From positions 29,810-93,809 of the forward strand of contig JBOGUF010000191.1 in the NCBI GenBank assembly GCA_050696075.1: a DNA stretch of 64,000 nt, read 5' to 3'. Under the pieces are notes generated by a model. That model saw only the letters and a program-made list of their open reading frames with translations. It was not told the origin of the DNA and ran no database searches. This document shows, one piece after another, positions 7,396 to 16,117 of the stretch (position 1 is its first letter; each line of letters opens with the position of its first letter). A program made the translations under genes and the position numbers. The stretch comes from JBOGUF01 sp050696075. Lineage in GTDB: Bacteria > Chloroflexota > Chloroflexia > Thermomicrobiales > UBA6265.

Positions 7396-10300
7396 CTAAG
7401 CGTCGCCGCGCGTCACCAGACCGTGTGCGAAGGCCCAGATAGAGAGTTCGGTCCGGTTGGCCGAATCGGTCTTCGTCAGCATGTTGCGCAGGTGGGCATT
7501 GACGGTGCGCGGGCTGATGTAGAGCTCCTCGCTGATTTGCCGATCCGACTGGCCGCGGGCGACCAGCCGCAGCACGTCGACCTCGCGCTCAGTCAATCCC
7601 GCCGGGAGCGCCGCCCGTCCGGCTGGCCGCGTGGCCAGGGTGTTCTGCCCCTCCCGCGCGCGATCGGCCCAGATCGGCATATCCATTGACTCGAAGCCGG
7701 CGATGGCGGAGTCGAAGAGTTCCGCGGCGCGGGAGGCCGATTCGTCGGCGTGCAGTAGGGCGATCGCCTCGTCGAAGTCGACCGTCGCCAGGAGGGGGTC
7801 CTGTTCGGCGGCGTGGAGCGTCCGTCTGGCACGGTCGAAATACTCGCGCGCCTCATCAATCTGTCCGAGAAGCGCCGCCATGCGGGCGACCGAAAGCGCG
7901 TTGGAACACTGCGGATAGTCACCCCGTTCAGCCTCGATCAGTTTAAGCGCGAGTCGTCGATACTGGGTCGCCAAATCGTCGGCACGCAAGCGCCAAATTG
8001 CAGTTGCGGCATGTGCGACCGCGCCATTCAGATTGCAATCGATCGGCTCTGATGCCGTCAGGACAGGAGTTAGCACGTCAAGGAGGCGACGAGACTCGTC
8101 GGTTGTACCGGCTTCGGTGTGCGCGTAGGCGGCTAATGCACCGTAGAGGGCGCCGGCGAGCGTGCTGATGTCATTCGGCCCCATAGTCGGGTCGTCAACG
8201 AAGCGGGTCCAATAGGCAGCGATCGTTGGCCAGTCGCCGCCTAAGTACATGGCGAATGAGGTTGCCATTTCCATCGCCAGCGACTCGGGTTTGCGCCCCG
8301 GCCCGAGACGGGTGAGAAGGTCATTTGCGCGCGCTTCCGACGCCCGCGCTTCGGCGAACCGCCCCGCGGCGACGTGCAACCACGTAATCTGATTCCATGC
8401 TTGCGCTTGCCAGGAGAGTGCGCCATAGCGCTCACCGAGCGCGATGAGCTCACGCCAAAGATTTGCCGCGTCCCGAAACGCGCCGTGCTGATAGTGATAG
8501 TCGTTGGCCGCCGCGGTTAGGGCCTGCATGATCGCGGTCGGATTGCTCCAACCCCTGGCGCGGGTGACGTAGGCGTCCGTTTCAGCGCGGGTCCGATGAT
8601 CGAATGACTCGACCGTGCGCGCAAAGTCTTCTTCGTCGCCCGTGGCTCGCAAGACGGCGATGGCCTCGGGATCGTAGCCCAGCCAGCGGCCCGCACGGAT
8701 CGTCTCCCGCGATACCGGCTCTACCGGGTCCACTTGAAGCATGAGCCGCGCCCAGGTTCGGTCGTGCCGGTCGCCGCAAAGTGACAGACCGCGCTCGACC
8801 AGCGGGCGCCAGACCCGGCTGTCGGCGGAGGCTCGCCATTTGAGGGCGTTGGCGACGGTCGCCAAGAATTCCGCTAGTGTCGCCGAATCCGCACGACATT
8901 CGTCTAGGACTTGCGACGCCTCGTCGATCGTTCGCCGCGCCTCGTCGATCAACACCGCTTCCGCTTCGGCCACGGCGAGGCGGGTGAGGTTGGCGGCACG
9001 GATGGCGGCGTTGGTGTTGGCGGCGAGATCACGGGCGATGCGGAGAAAGGTGACGATTTGGTCGGGGGAGTGAGCGCGTCGGGCGGCGTCGGCGGCGTAG
9101 AGGGCGTACGAGATACCGGCGTCCTCGCCGGGCAGACTCAGCGAGCGGTGGTATTGGACGGCCAGCTCGGCAGCGTGCTCACATTCTCGACCTGGGTAGG
9201 CGCGTAGAAGTGCTTCTGCCGCGCGACGGTGGATGCGGACACGACGGGACGGGCTCCAGGAGTCGGCCAGGACGTTGCGGACGATCGCGTGGACGAAGTC
9301 GTAGCGCTCCGGGCCCGGTTCGACCGGCTGGATCAGGCGAGCGGCGAGCGTTTCGTCGACGGCATCGAGTAGGGCATCTTCCGGTATGCCGGTGAGGGCG
9401 GGCAGGACGGCGAAGTCGAAGCCGCCGGTGAAGACCGCGGCGTGGGAGAGAAGCCGCTCGGCGTCGGACGAGAGGCGGGCCAGGCGGCGGGCGACGACCT
9501 GGCGCACCCCTTCCGGGATGCCGAGGTCGGCCAGATCGCCGTGCACCACCCAACCCCTGCCGTTCGGCACGAGCGCGCCCTCGTCGGCCAGATGCCGAAC
9601 CAGCTCATGGATGAAGAAGGGGTTGCCGTTCGTCTCCTGATGGATCGCGTTGGCGAGGCCGTCATTGCCGCCGATGAGCCGATCGACGTCCACGATCGGC
9701 AGACCACGCAGGGCAATCGGCGCGGCGTCCGCATCGCGGCGCAACACGGGCAGGAGTTGCGTGAGCGGGTGCTTGCCGTCCAGTTCGAGGTCGCGGTAGG
9801 TGGCGACAACCAGGACCGCTCCCTGCCCGACGAAATGCCCGAGATGACGCAGCAATTCGAGCGAGGCACGGTCGGCCCAATGGATGTCGTCGAGGACGAC
9901 AACAACCGTTTGTTTGGCCGCCAGGCGCAGTAGGAAGCGCACGACCGCGTCGTAGAGCCGGTAGCGTTCCTCGTTCGGTCCGAGCGAGACCAAACTCGGC
10001 AGGTCGGCGACGAGCGGCGCGAGATCCGGGACCAACTCGGCCAACGACGTCCCTACTTGCGCGGCGAGGCCCGGTCTCTCCAGCAGGCTTTGGCCAAGGG
10101 CGCCGCGTACCAACAGGGGGTCGGCGGCGCGGACGAAGCCGCCGATCGCCTCCACCCACGGCGCATAGGGCGGCGACCAGTCGCCTTCGTAGCTGCGACC
10201 CCAGAGCACGAGCGCGCCGCGTTCGCGGGCATAGTCCGCAAAGGCTCGAACTACGCGCGTCTTACCGATGCCCGGTTCGCCGGCGAGCAGGGCAACGCTG

Positions 10301-10398
10301 CCTCGACCGGCGCGTGCGCCTTCGAAGCGCGCGGCGAGGGCGGCCAATTCGGACTCTCTGCCGACGAAGGTTGACTCATCGAGCGTGATCGGTGGCAT
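7396..10398 (-). CDS. LuxR-family transcriptional regulator with AAA ATPase and TPR-like domains
   Basis: A 1000-residue regulator of the MalT/LAL type. The N-terminal ATPase starts FVGRESELAALAARF, with Walker A GEPGIGKT (residues 40-47) and Walker B VVVVLDDIHWAD. A long helical, TPR-like middle region follows, and the last 65 residues form a LuxR HTH beginning LTEREVDVLRLVARGQSDRQI and continuing ISPRTVNAHLRNML. Such proteins bind ATP and usually an inducer, oligomerise, and activate transcription. No target is evident: neighbours on both sides are single genes. The family is abundant and its ligands cannot be predicted from sequence. Confidence 0.95.
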   Translation of the reverse strand: MPPITLDESTFVGRESELAALAARFEGARAGRGSVALLAGEPGIGKTRVVRAFADYARERGALVLWGRSYEGDWSPPYAPWVEAIGGFVRAADPLLVRGALGQSLLERPGLAAQVGTSLAELVPDLAPLVADLPSLVSLGPNEERYRLYDAVVRFLLRLAAKQTVVVVLDDIHWADRASLELLRHLGHFVGQGAVLVVATYRDLELDGKHPLTQLLPVLRRDADAAPIALRGLPIVDVDRLIGGNDGLANAIHQETNGNPFFIHELVRHLADEGALVPNGRGWVVHGDLADLGIPEGVRQVVARRLARLSSDAERLLSHAAVFTGGFDFAVLPALTGIPEDALLDAVDETLAARLIQPVEPGPERYDFVHAIVRNVLADSWSPSRRVRIHRRAAEALLRAYPGRECEHAAELAVQYHRSLSLPGEDAGISYALYAADAARRAHSPDQIVTFLRIARDLAANTNAAIRAANLTRLAVAEAEAVLIDEARRTIDEASQVLDECRADSATLAEFLATVANALKWRASADSRVWRPLVERGLSLCGDRHDRTWARLMLQVDPVEPVSRETIRAGRWLGYDPEAIAVLRATGDEEDFARTVESFDHRTRAETDAYVTRARGWSNPTAIMQALTAAANDYHYQHGAFRDAANLWRELIALGERYGALSWQAQAWNQITWLHVAAGRFAEARASEARANDLLTRLGPGRKPESLAMEMATSFAMYLGGDWPTIAAYWTRFVDDPTMGPNDISTLAGALYGALAAYAHTEAGTTDESRRLLDVLTPVLTASEPIDCNLNGAVAHAATAIWRLRADDLATQYRRLALKLIEAERGDYPQCSNALSVARMAALLGQIDEAREYFDRARRTLHAAEQDPLLATVDFDEAIALLHADESASRAAELFDSAIAGFESMDMPIWADRAREGQNTLATRPAGRAALPAGLTEREVDVLRLVARGQSDRQISEELYISPRTVNAHLRNMLTKTDSANRTELSIWAFAHGLVTRGDA

Positions 10399-10512
10399 GC
10401 TGGTATCCCCAAGGACGCCTTAGGTATCGGGCTTACCCGCGTTCCACGCCGCCCGGGATTTGATCCCCGAGCGGGCGGTCGCGGTGAAGGCGCGTATTCT
10501 CGAGATCGTCAG

Positions 10513-11811
10513 CTATTCCGCGAACATCCCTCGCTCATCGAATCGGATGTCGTGCAACTCGCCAAGAGGCTCGACGCGGCCAGTCGCTAGGAGCTCAGGC
10601 AGGAGCGGTTCCGAGGCCCAGAACTCCTCGACGTGCTTTGTGTTTTCGATGCGGGCGATGCGCGAGGTCTCGACCTCGATTTGGAGGCAACAGGCGAGCG
10701 CGATGTAAAGCGCCTGGCGGTCGGTGTCGACGGTGAGTGGGATGCGGGCGCCCTCCGGCCCCTTGGCGGTGATCAGGTTCATGTACGTAGCGACGACGTC
10801 CATTTTGGCAACCGCCTGCCGCAAAATGACGTCCGCCATGCCGATGCCGGTCGCGTTTCCTTCCGTGTCGGGTGTCAAGTCGCGGAAGATGATCCGCTGG
10901 ATTTGAGGTTTCAGCACCATCTCGCTCTTGGCAATCAAGCCGACGACATCGCGGTTGATCACATTGGGGTCGGCGCCGTCGCCGCTGATGTCCTTGCCGA
11001 TCTGGTCGACGATCAGGACGTCGAACTTCTCACCCGGCAGTCGGCCGAGGCGCTCCCGCGCGATGCGTAACAGCTCCTGCTCGCGTTCCCAGATACGGGC
11101 GGCCGGTACCGCCTCAACCAGGCTGAGGCGGCTGTATCCGTTCTCGACCAGCGCCAGGGCAAACGGGATGTTGACGTGGCTGAGGGTGAATTGGGCGACG
11201 GCCGGAATTAGCGTGTGGAAGACGGCGAAACCGCGACCGTGGAAGGTGTCAGCCCCCTTTTGCTTGCCCAGTCCGATGGCGATCATCTTCATCAGGCCAG
11301 ACTCGACTGGGCCGTGGAAGTCGGTGTGCGGCTTCACCCGGCCGACCGGGATGACGACATCGGCCTGCTCGTAGGCGACGCGGTCGAAATAGACCGGCAC
11401 GTTGTCCTCGCACGAGCCGAGGCAGACGGTCGCCATGCTAGCGCGGATCTCGCAGCCCATCCGCTCCTCGACGACGCCGTAGTGGGCGAGGAGAGAGCGT
11501 TGACCGTCGGCGGTGGCGCCGCCGTGGCTGCCCATGGCCGGGATGATGAAAGGGTCGCCGCCGCGCTTGCGCACCTCGGCGACGCACGCCTTGAGGACGT
11601 CGTCGATGCGGTCGATGCCGCGGCTGCCGGCGGTGAGGGCGACCCGTGTGCCAGGACCGATCGTGGCCGTCACCTCTGACCGCGCGAATTCGGCGGCCAC
11701 CGTCGCGGCGATGTCCTTGACCTCCGTCGCGTCAAGCTGTTGGCGCACCTTGACCCAGCGGGGGAACTGGCCGCGCTCGAAGATCGACAGGCCATCAAGC
11801 GACTGAGACAT
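10513..11811 (-). CDS. Lactate racemase domain (LarA-like) protein
   Basis: A protein of about 432 residues related to LarA (DUF2088 N-terminal domain). LarA racemises lactate using a nickel-pincer cofactor; many homologues act on other 2-hydroxyacids or are uncharacterised. Seen here: AMGSHGGATADGQ, VGRVKPHTDFHGPVESGLMK and ADTFHGRG, which carry His and Lys residues of the kind used in the LarA active site. I chose the ATG at 11811 because GGAGGA lies eleven bases before it; the frame extends upstream but without a good site. The cofactor synthesis genes larB, larC and larE are not in the window. Substrate is therefore open. Confidence 0.82.
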   Translation of the reverse strand: MSQSLDGLSIFERGQFPRWVKVRQQLDATEVKDIAATVAAEFARSEVTATIGPGTRVALTAGSRGIDRIDDVLKACVAEVRKRGGDPFIIPAMGSHGGATADGQRSLLAHYGVVEERMGCEIRASMATVCLGSCEDNVPVYFDRVAYEQADVVIPVGRVKPHTDFHGPVESGLMKMIAIGLGKQKGADTFHGRGFAVFHTLIPAVAQFTLSHVNIPFALALVENGYSRLSLVEAVPAARIWEREQELLRIARERLGRLPGEKFDVLIVDQIGKDISGDGADPNVINRDVVGLIAKSEMVLKPQIQRIIFRDLTPDTEGNATGIGMADVILRQAVAKMDVVATYMNLITAKGPEGARIPLTVDTDRQALYIALACCLQIEVETSRIARIENTKHVEEFWASEPLLPELLATGRVEPLGELHDIRFDERGMFAE

Positions 11812-11948
11812 TGGCGACTTCCTCCGGGCGATCTGCCGGTCAATGGCAGGCGCCCGCGGCGCGCGTTGAATAGGGCGATCCGCGTCGGATGCTGCCATGC
11901 ATGGTGCGCCGGAGGCGGCAAGTTGTCAACTGACGCGTCGCACGCGTG

Positions 11949-11976
11949 GCGGCGCGCTCCCATGGGAGCGCGCCGC
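11949..11976. terminator. 28-bp perfect palindrome, probable terminator-like hairpin
   Basis: Perfect dyad with 14-base arms GCGGCGCGCTCCCA and its complement, lying between two leftward genes just after the stop at 11999. It would fold to a very stable RNA hairpin, but no T-run follows in either direction, so it is an unusual terminator or a protein-binding dyad. Confidence 0.6.
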
Positions 11977-11998
11977 TATTGATGGCGAATGTCGATCG

Positions 11999-12469
11999 TT
12001 ACGACTCGGCAACGAACGTGTTCGGGAGGCAGCCCAGTTGCCAGTTCAGCGGCGGCGTGGCCTGCACCCAGCCCTCCGGACAAAGGAATCCGTCCGGATC
12101 GAACTCTACGAGCTGAGACTGGACGATCTCGCTGGAACCTTCGTCGGCCGGCACGGGATCGGGCACCGAAAGCTGGTCGTTGATGCACTTGCCGGACGCG
12201 CGGTCCCGGACGAATCCCTCGGGGCAGTCGCCGGCGGAGTCGAACTCGGGCGGCAGCTTGACCTGGAAGTGACACGGGTAGGTGCCGACGGCGTCGCTGT
12301 AGCACCAACCCGGCGGTAGTTCTTTCCCGCCGCCAACCGCGACGAACTCGTCCGCCTCGCGCACCTCGCCCGCGCGGGCGCCGATCGGCGTTAGCAGAAA
12401 CGCGAATCCGAGAACCAACGAGAAAACCGCGAACGTGAGGACGGTCCGATGAGCGTGTCGCGTTGTCAT
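11999..12469 (-). CDS. Secreted cysteine-containing hypothetical protein
   Basis: A 156-residue protein with a clear signal peptide (TVLTFAVFSLVLGFAFLLTP then ARA-G). The mature part contains short repeated modules of the form PPGWCYSDAVGTYPCHF, CPEGFVRDRASGKCI and CPEGWVQATPP...LGC: proline-bounded Cys pairs with a CPEGF/W motif, suggesting small disulfide-bonded units outside the cell. ATG is preceded by GGAGGCACAAT. I do not recognise a named family. No operon partner is visible. Confidence 0.7.
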   Translation of the reverse strand: MTTRHAHRTVLTFAVFSLVLGFAFLLTPIGARAGEVREADEFVAVGGGKELPPGWCYSDAVGTYPCHFQVKLPPEFDSAGDCPEGFVRDRASGKCINDQLSVPDPVPADEGSSEIVQSQLVEFDPDGFLCPEGWVQATPPLNWQLGCLPNTFVAES

Positions 12470-12668
12470 ATTGTGCCTCCTGCTCTCGCGATGGTCGCCA
12501 ACGTCGGTGACCTTGCCATCAGCGTGCCCTACGTAGAGCGATGCTCCATCGAGGAGTTCACGGAGTTTTCTTCGACGGGTATTGACCGGAGGTCCGTGAT
12601 CCTACTTAATGCCGGGCGTCCGGCGGCCGCTAGGATGGCCGTGAGCGAGATTCGCATGGAGTAGGTGC

Positions 12669-14033
12669 ATGGCGACGCGGGTGCTCGGTCGATTGGACGA
12701 GCTGACGCACACGATCAATGAGCAAATGGAGCGCTGGGACGTGCCCGGCCTGGCAATCGGGATCCTCGACGTCGGGGAGGTCGAGACGCGTGCCTTTGGC
12801 CAGGCGAGCATCGAGACGCGGCATCCGGCCGCGGCCGAGACGCTTTTCCAGATCGGCTCGATCAGCAAAATATTCACGACGACGTTGGTGATGACGCTGG
12901 TCGACGAGGGCAAGGTGGATCTCGACACGCCGGTGGTCGAGTACGTGCCGGAACTGCCTCTCGCCGACAAAGCGGCGCGGCGGGCGATCACCTTACGCAA
13001 TCTCGTCACCCATACTGGTGGTTTCTACGGCGACCGCTTTGACGATCACGGCTACGGCGACGACGCCCTGGCGCGGGCGGTCGCGGCCTTCGATACGCTG
13101 AAGCAGCAGACCGCTCCAGGCGAGCTCTGGACCTATTGCAACGCCGGCTTCGACCTCGCGGGCCGTGTCGTCGAACTCGTGCTCAGCCAGCGATTCGAGG
13201 ATGCGATGCGAGAGCGCGTCTTCGATCCACTGCGCATGGCGAACACGACCTACTTTGCGCAGGAAGCGATCCGGCATGCGGTCGCGGTCGGCCACGAACC
13301 GGACGAGGACGGCAAGCTCAAGATTTCGGAGCCGTGGCCGATCCCCCGGCGCTCCAACCCGGCGGGCGGCATCTCCTCGAACGTAGATGAGCTATTGCGC
13401 TTCGCACGGATGCATGTGCAGGATGGCGAAGTCGACGGAACGCGGGTGCTCAGCGAAGCGTCCGCCCAGGCGATGCGGACGAAGCAGGTCGACGCCGACG
13501 CGCGCGGCGCTTGGGGACTCGGCTGGTCCTTGCGGACCATCAGCGAGACAGTGATTGCCGAGCACAACGGCGCGACGAACGGCTTTACCGCTCGCCTGAC
13601 AACCATCCCGGCACGCGGGTTCGCCCTCGCCATCCTGACCAATGGCAGCCGCGGTGGCAGCGCCCACGGCGCGATCAGCAGCGCGGCGTTGGAGCGGTTC
13701 TTCGGTCTCACGGAGGACGAGCCGACGCCGGTCGAATGGGATGCGGACCGCCTGGTGCGGTTTGCCGGTCTGTATCGGCAGGATCTCGCCGATCTGACGC
13801 TCACCGTCGAGGACGGTGGCTATCGCGTGGCGATCCGTTCGACGAACCCGTTCGACGGGCAGCAGCGCGACCGCGACCCGTTCCGGTTCGTCCCGATCGG
13901 CGACCGCCTGCTGCTGGCCAAAGGCGGCGAGTCTGACGGCGGGCGGGCCGACTTCATTCTCAATCCGGATGGCAGCGCCCGCTTTCTCCGCTTCGGCGGT
14001 CGACTCGCCTATCCCGCCGGCGCCGACTCCTAG
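12669..14033 (+). CDS. Beta-lactamase-family serine hydrolase (class C fold)
   Basis: A 454-residue protein of the PF00144 family, which includes class C beta-lactamases, D-aminopeptidases and esterases. The catalytic Ser-x-x-Lys is in QIGSISKIFTT, the Tyr-x-Asn in WTYCNAGF, and a late HNGATNGF corresponds to the HxG box. No signal peptide is visible, so it probably works in the cytoplasm, perhaps as an esterase or peptidase. A C-terminal lipocalin-like region (RFAGLYRQDLADLTLTVEDG) follows the catalytic domain, as in several family members. ATG follows GGAGTAGGTGC. Actual substrate unknown. Confidence 0.9.
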   Translation: MATRVLGRLDELTHTINEQMERWDVPGLAIGILDVGEVETRAFGQASIETRHPAAAETLFQIGSISKIFTTTLVMTLVDEGKVDLDTPVVEYVPELPLADKAARRAITLRNLVTHTGGFYGDRFDDHGYGDDALARAVAAFDTLKQQTAPGELWTYCNAGFDLAGRVVELVLSQRFEDAMRERVFDPLRMANTTYFAQEAIRHAVAVGHEPDEDGKLKISEPWPIPRRSNPAGGISSNVDELLRFARMHVQDGEVDGTRVLSEASAQAMRTKQVDADARGAWGLGWSLRTISETVIAEHNGATNGFTARLTTIPARGFALAILTNGSRGGSAHGAISSAALERFFGLTEDEPTPVEWDADRLVRFAGLYRQDLADLTLTVEDGGYRVAIRSTNPFDGQQRDRDPFRFVPIGDRLLLAKGGESDGGRADFILNPDGSARFLRFGGRLAYPAGADS

Positions 14034-14155
14034 CAAATCCGGTTCGATCCTGTCCGCATTTCGCCGTACGCTGGGGACGGTCGGGTCCGTTCCACGCATC
14101 GCTTGGACACCGGATGGCTCGTGACGAGGCGAGATTCAGACAGGATTTGCCTGCC

Positions 14156-15001
14156 ATGAAGGCACACCAGTACGCGGCGGTGGACAGCGCGCCGTCGAAC
14201 GTCGAATTGTCTCAGGGCCTGCTCATCCGCTTTCTTGACGCGCAGAATCGCTATCGCGACATCCGCGCGATGAAGCGCCGGATGATCGAGCTGCTCGGCG
14301 TGCGGCCCGGCGATGCCGTCCTCGATCTCGGATGCGGCACCGGCGACGATGCGCGTTCCCTTGTCGACCTAGTCGGAGCCGATGGGAAGGTGGTCGGGGT
14401 CGACCTCAGCACGATGATGATCGCCGAAGCCGAGCGGCGTCACAGCGGTCGGGCGTTACCCTTGGACTTTCGGATCGGCGACGGTCGGCGGCTGAACTTC
14501 CCGGATGGGGCGTTCGACCGATGTCGCTCGGAGCGTACCTTTCAGTGGCTCGACGACCCAAGACCGGTGCTGGAAGAGCTGGTCCGCGTGACGAGGCCCG
14601 GGGGGAGGGTGGTTGTCTGCGAGGAAGACTGGGGAACGAGCATCTTCGGTTGCATCGCCGCCGAACTCAACGACAAGATGCTTCGCTATGCGGCCACGGT
14701 GATCCCCGGCTTGCGCGTCGCGCGTCGGTTACCGGCGCTGTTCCGCGCGTGTGGACTTACCCAGGTAACGGCCGACCTGCATCTGATGGTCGTCGATGGT
14801 CACGCATTCGAGGCGGCCCATGCCGAGTATTATCGACACACGCTGCGCGAGGCGCAGGATGGCGGATTTCTCGGTCCGGAGGAGGTTGCCGCCATCCTCA
14901 CCACCTGGAACGAATCGATGCACGCGGCGCTGTTCGTCGAGGCCCGCACGTTCTGGATCGTTGCCGGCACCAAGCCGCCTGAGAGCCCCACCGGATCTTG
15001 A
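14156..15001 (+). CDS. Class I SAM-dependent methyltransferase
   Basis: About 281 residues. SAM-binding motif I is VLDLGCGTGDDARSL, with the ribose-binding acidic VVGVDLSTMMIAEAERR and motif II FRIGDGRRLNFPDGAFDRC. The overall pattern is that of the UbiE/Methyltransf_11 group, which methylates small molecules. The start is uncertain: the ATG at 14156 has AGGA 11 bases upstream, while the ATG at 14114 has no ribosome-binding site. It lies between unrelated genes, so the substrate is unknown. Confidence 0.88.
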   Translation: MKAHQYAAVDSAPSNVELSQGLLIRFLDAQNRYRDIRAMKRRMIELLGVRPGDAVLDLGCGTGDDARSLVDLVGADGKVVGVDLSTMMIAEAERRHSGRALPLDFRIGDGRRLNFPDGAFDRCRSERTFQWLDDPRPVLEELVRVTRPGGRVVVCEEDWGTSIFGCIAAELNDKMLRYAATVIPGLRVARRLPALFRACGLTQVTADLHLMVVDGHAFEAAHAEYYRHTLREAQDGGFLGPEEVAAILTTWNESMHAALFVEARTFWIVAGTKPPESPTGS

Positions 15002-15030
15002 GGCGGCGATGCCCGGAGCGGGTCGAGCGT

Positions 15031-15816
15031 CTAATCGCTCCCAACGTCGAAATAGTCCTCGCAGGCTACGCCGTCGAAGTCGGGGTCGAGGATGTCGGCG
15101 AGTTCGGGATACTCGGCGAGGAACTCCTGGGCCTGTTCGAAATAGTCGAAGAAGGAGCAGGCGGCGTCTTCCTCGACTTCGGCGGGCACCTTCGTACGGT
15201 CGATGGGCACGTCGTCGGGGCCGTCTTCGTGCTCAAGATCGGGGTCCATGCTGACCGAGGCGTCGCAGGTGAGCCACAGGCCGGCGGCGTTGGTGATCGC
15301 CGCGCGCTCGGCCGCGTCGAGCTCATCCTGGCGGGCGGTGTCGGGGCGATAGGCCCTGGCGAGCGCGTAGCCCTCGCGCACCAAGTCCTCGTTGAGGAGG
15401 TGGACTTCGTCGTCGATCTCGGAGATGTACCAGACGTAGCGGAGGAGGCGATCGAACTGGTCACGGTCGCTGACGTCCGATTCGAGCCAGATCTCGCCGT
15501 CGGCGGCGACGAGGAGGCTCTCGGTCTTCTTGGTCGCCTCATCGCCGTAGCACTCCGGCTGGTTGCCGAAGGAATAGTTCGTCTCCGGCGTGTCGATGCC
15601 GATCATGCGGACGGTCTCTTCAACCGTCTCCCCGCCCTCATCCTCGATTTCCACAATGATCGTGTCGCCGTCGATCACATCGACGAAGAGCGCCGGCACG
15701 GCGTCGTTGGGAATTTCGAGTTCGTCCTCGTCGTCGCGCTGGGCGAGCGCGGCCACAGGAAGAACGGCAAGGAAGCAGGCGACCAGCAAAAGCGTTACGG
15801 CGTTGTGCTTGCGCAC
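15031..15816 (-). CDS. Secreted thermonuclease (SNase-like) with C-terminal excalibur-type calcium motif
   Basis: About 261 residues from a GTG at 15816 preceded by GAGGGA, which puts a signal peptide (AVTLLLVACFLAVLPVAALA) at the N-terminus; longer starts add implausible sequence. The staphylococcal-nuclease domain shows DVIDGDTIIVEIE, the RMIGIDTPET box and the DRLLRYVW segment with RDQFDR. The C-terminus has DPDFDGVACEDYF, matching the DxDxDGxxCE excalibur calcium-binding pattern often attached to secreted nucleases. Predicted role: extracellular degradation of DNA/RNA, for nutrients or competition. Between the two domains is a long acidic linker. Confidence 0.88.
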   Translation of the reverse strand: MRKHNAVTLLLVACFLAVLPVAALAQRDDEDELEIPNDAVPALFVDVIDGDTIIVEIEDEGGETVEETVRMIGIDTPETNYSFGNQPECYGDEATKKTESLLVAADGEIWLESDVSDRDQFDRLLRYVWYISEIDDEVHLLNEDLVREGYALARAYRPDTARQDELDAAERAAITNAAGLWLTCDASVSMDPDLEHEDGPDDVPIDRTKVPAEVEEDAACSFFDYFEQAQEFLAEYPELADILDPDFDGVACEDYFDVGSD

Positions 15817-16117
15817 AGAATCGTCCCTCGCTCGATCAGAAACAGCGGCATCACGCGCCAGGTGTAGCACACCGGCGCGAGGGATGTCGATGTAATCGAC
15901 GATACCGGGCGCCTGTTCTCGGACGCCGCCGCGGACGTGGAGGCAGCCGAGAAGGTGCTGCTTCCGACGGACGACATGAAGCTCAACAAACAGTCGGGAT
16001 CGTTGGGCGGGGGCGCGGTATAAAGGTTCTCCGACCAGTGGCACCAATCAACACGAGTAGCATCGGGCTCGTTCGCCGCTGGCGGACGGCAAAGTGGACG
16101 CGGCAGAGGGCATGGCG

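Noticed and set aside
14034..14155. tRNA-like sequence with GGTTCGATCC
   Set aside because: No acceptor stem, anticodon or D-arm pairing can be built around it.
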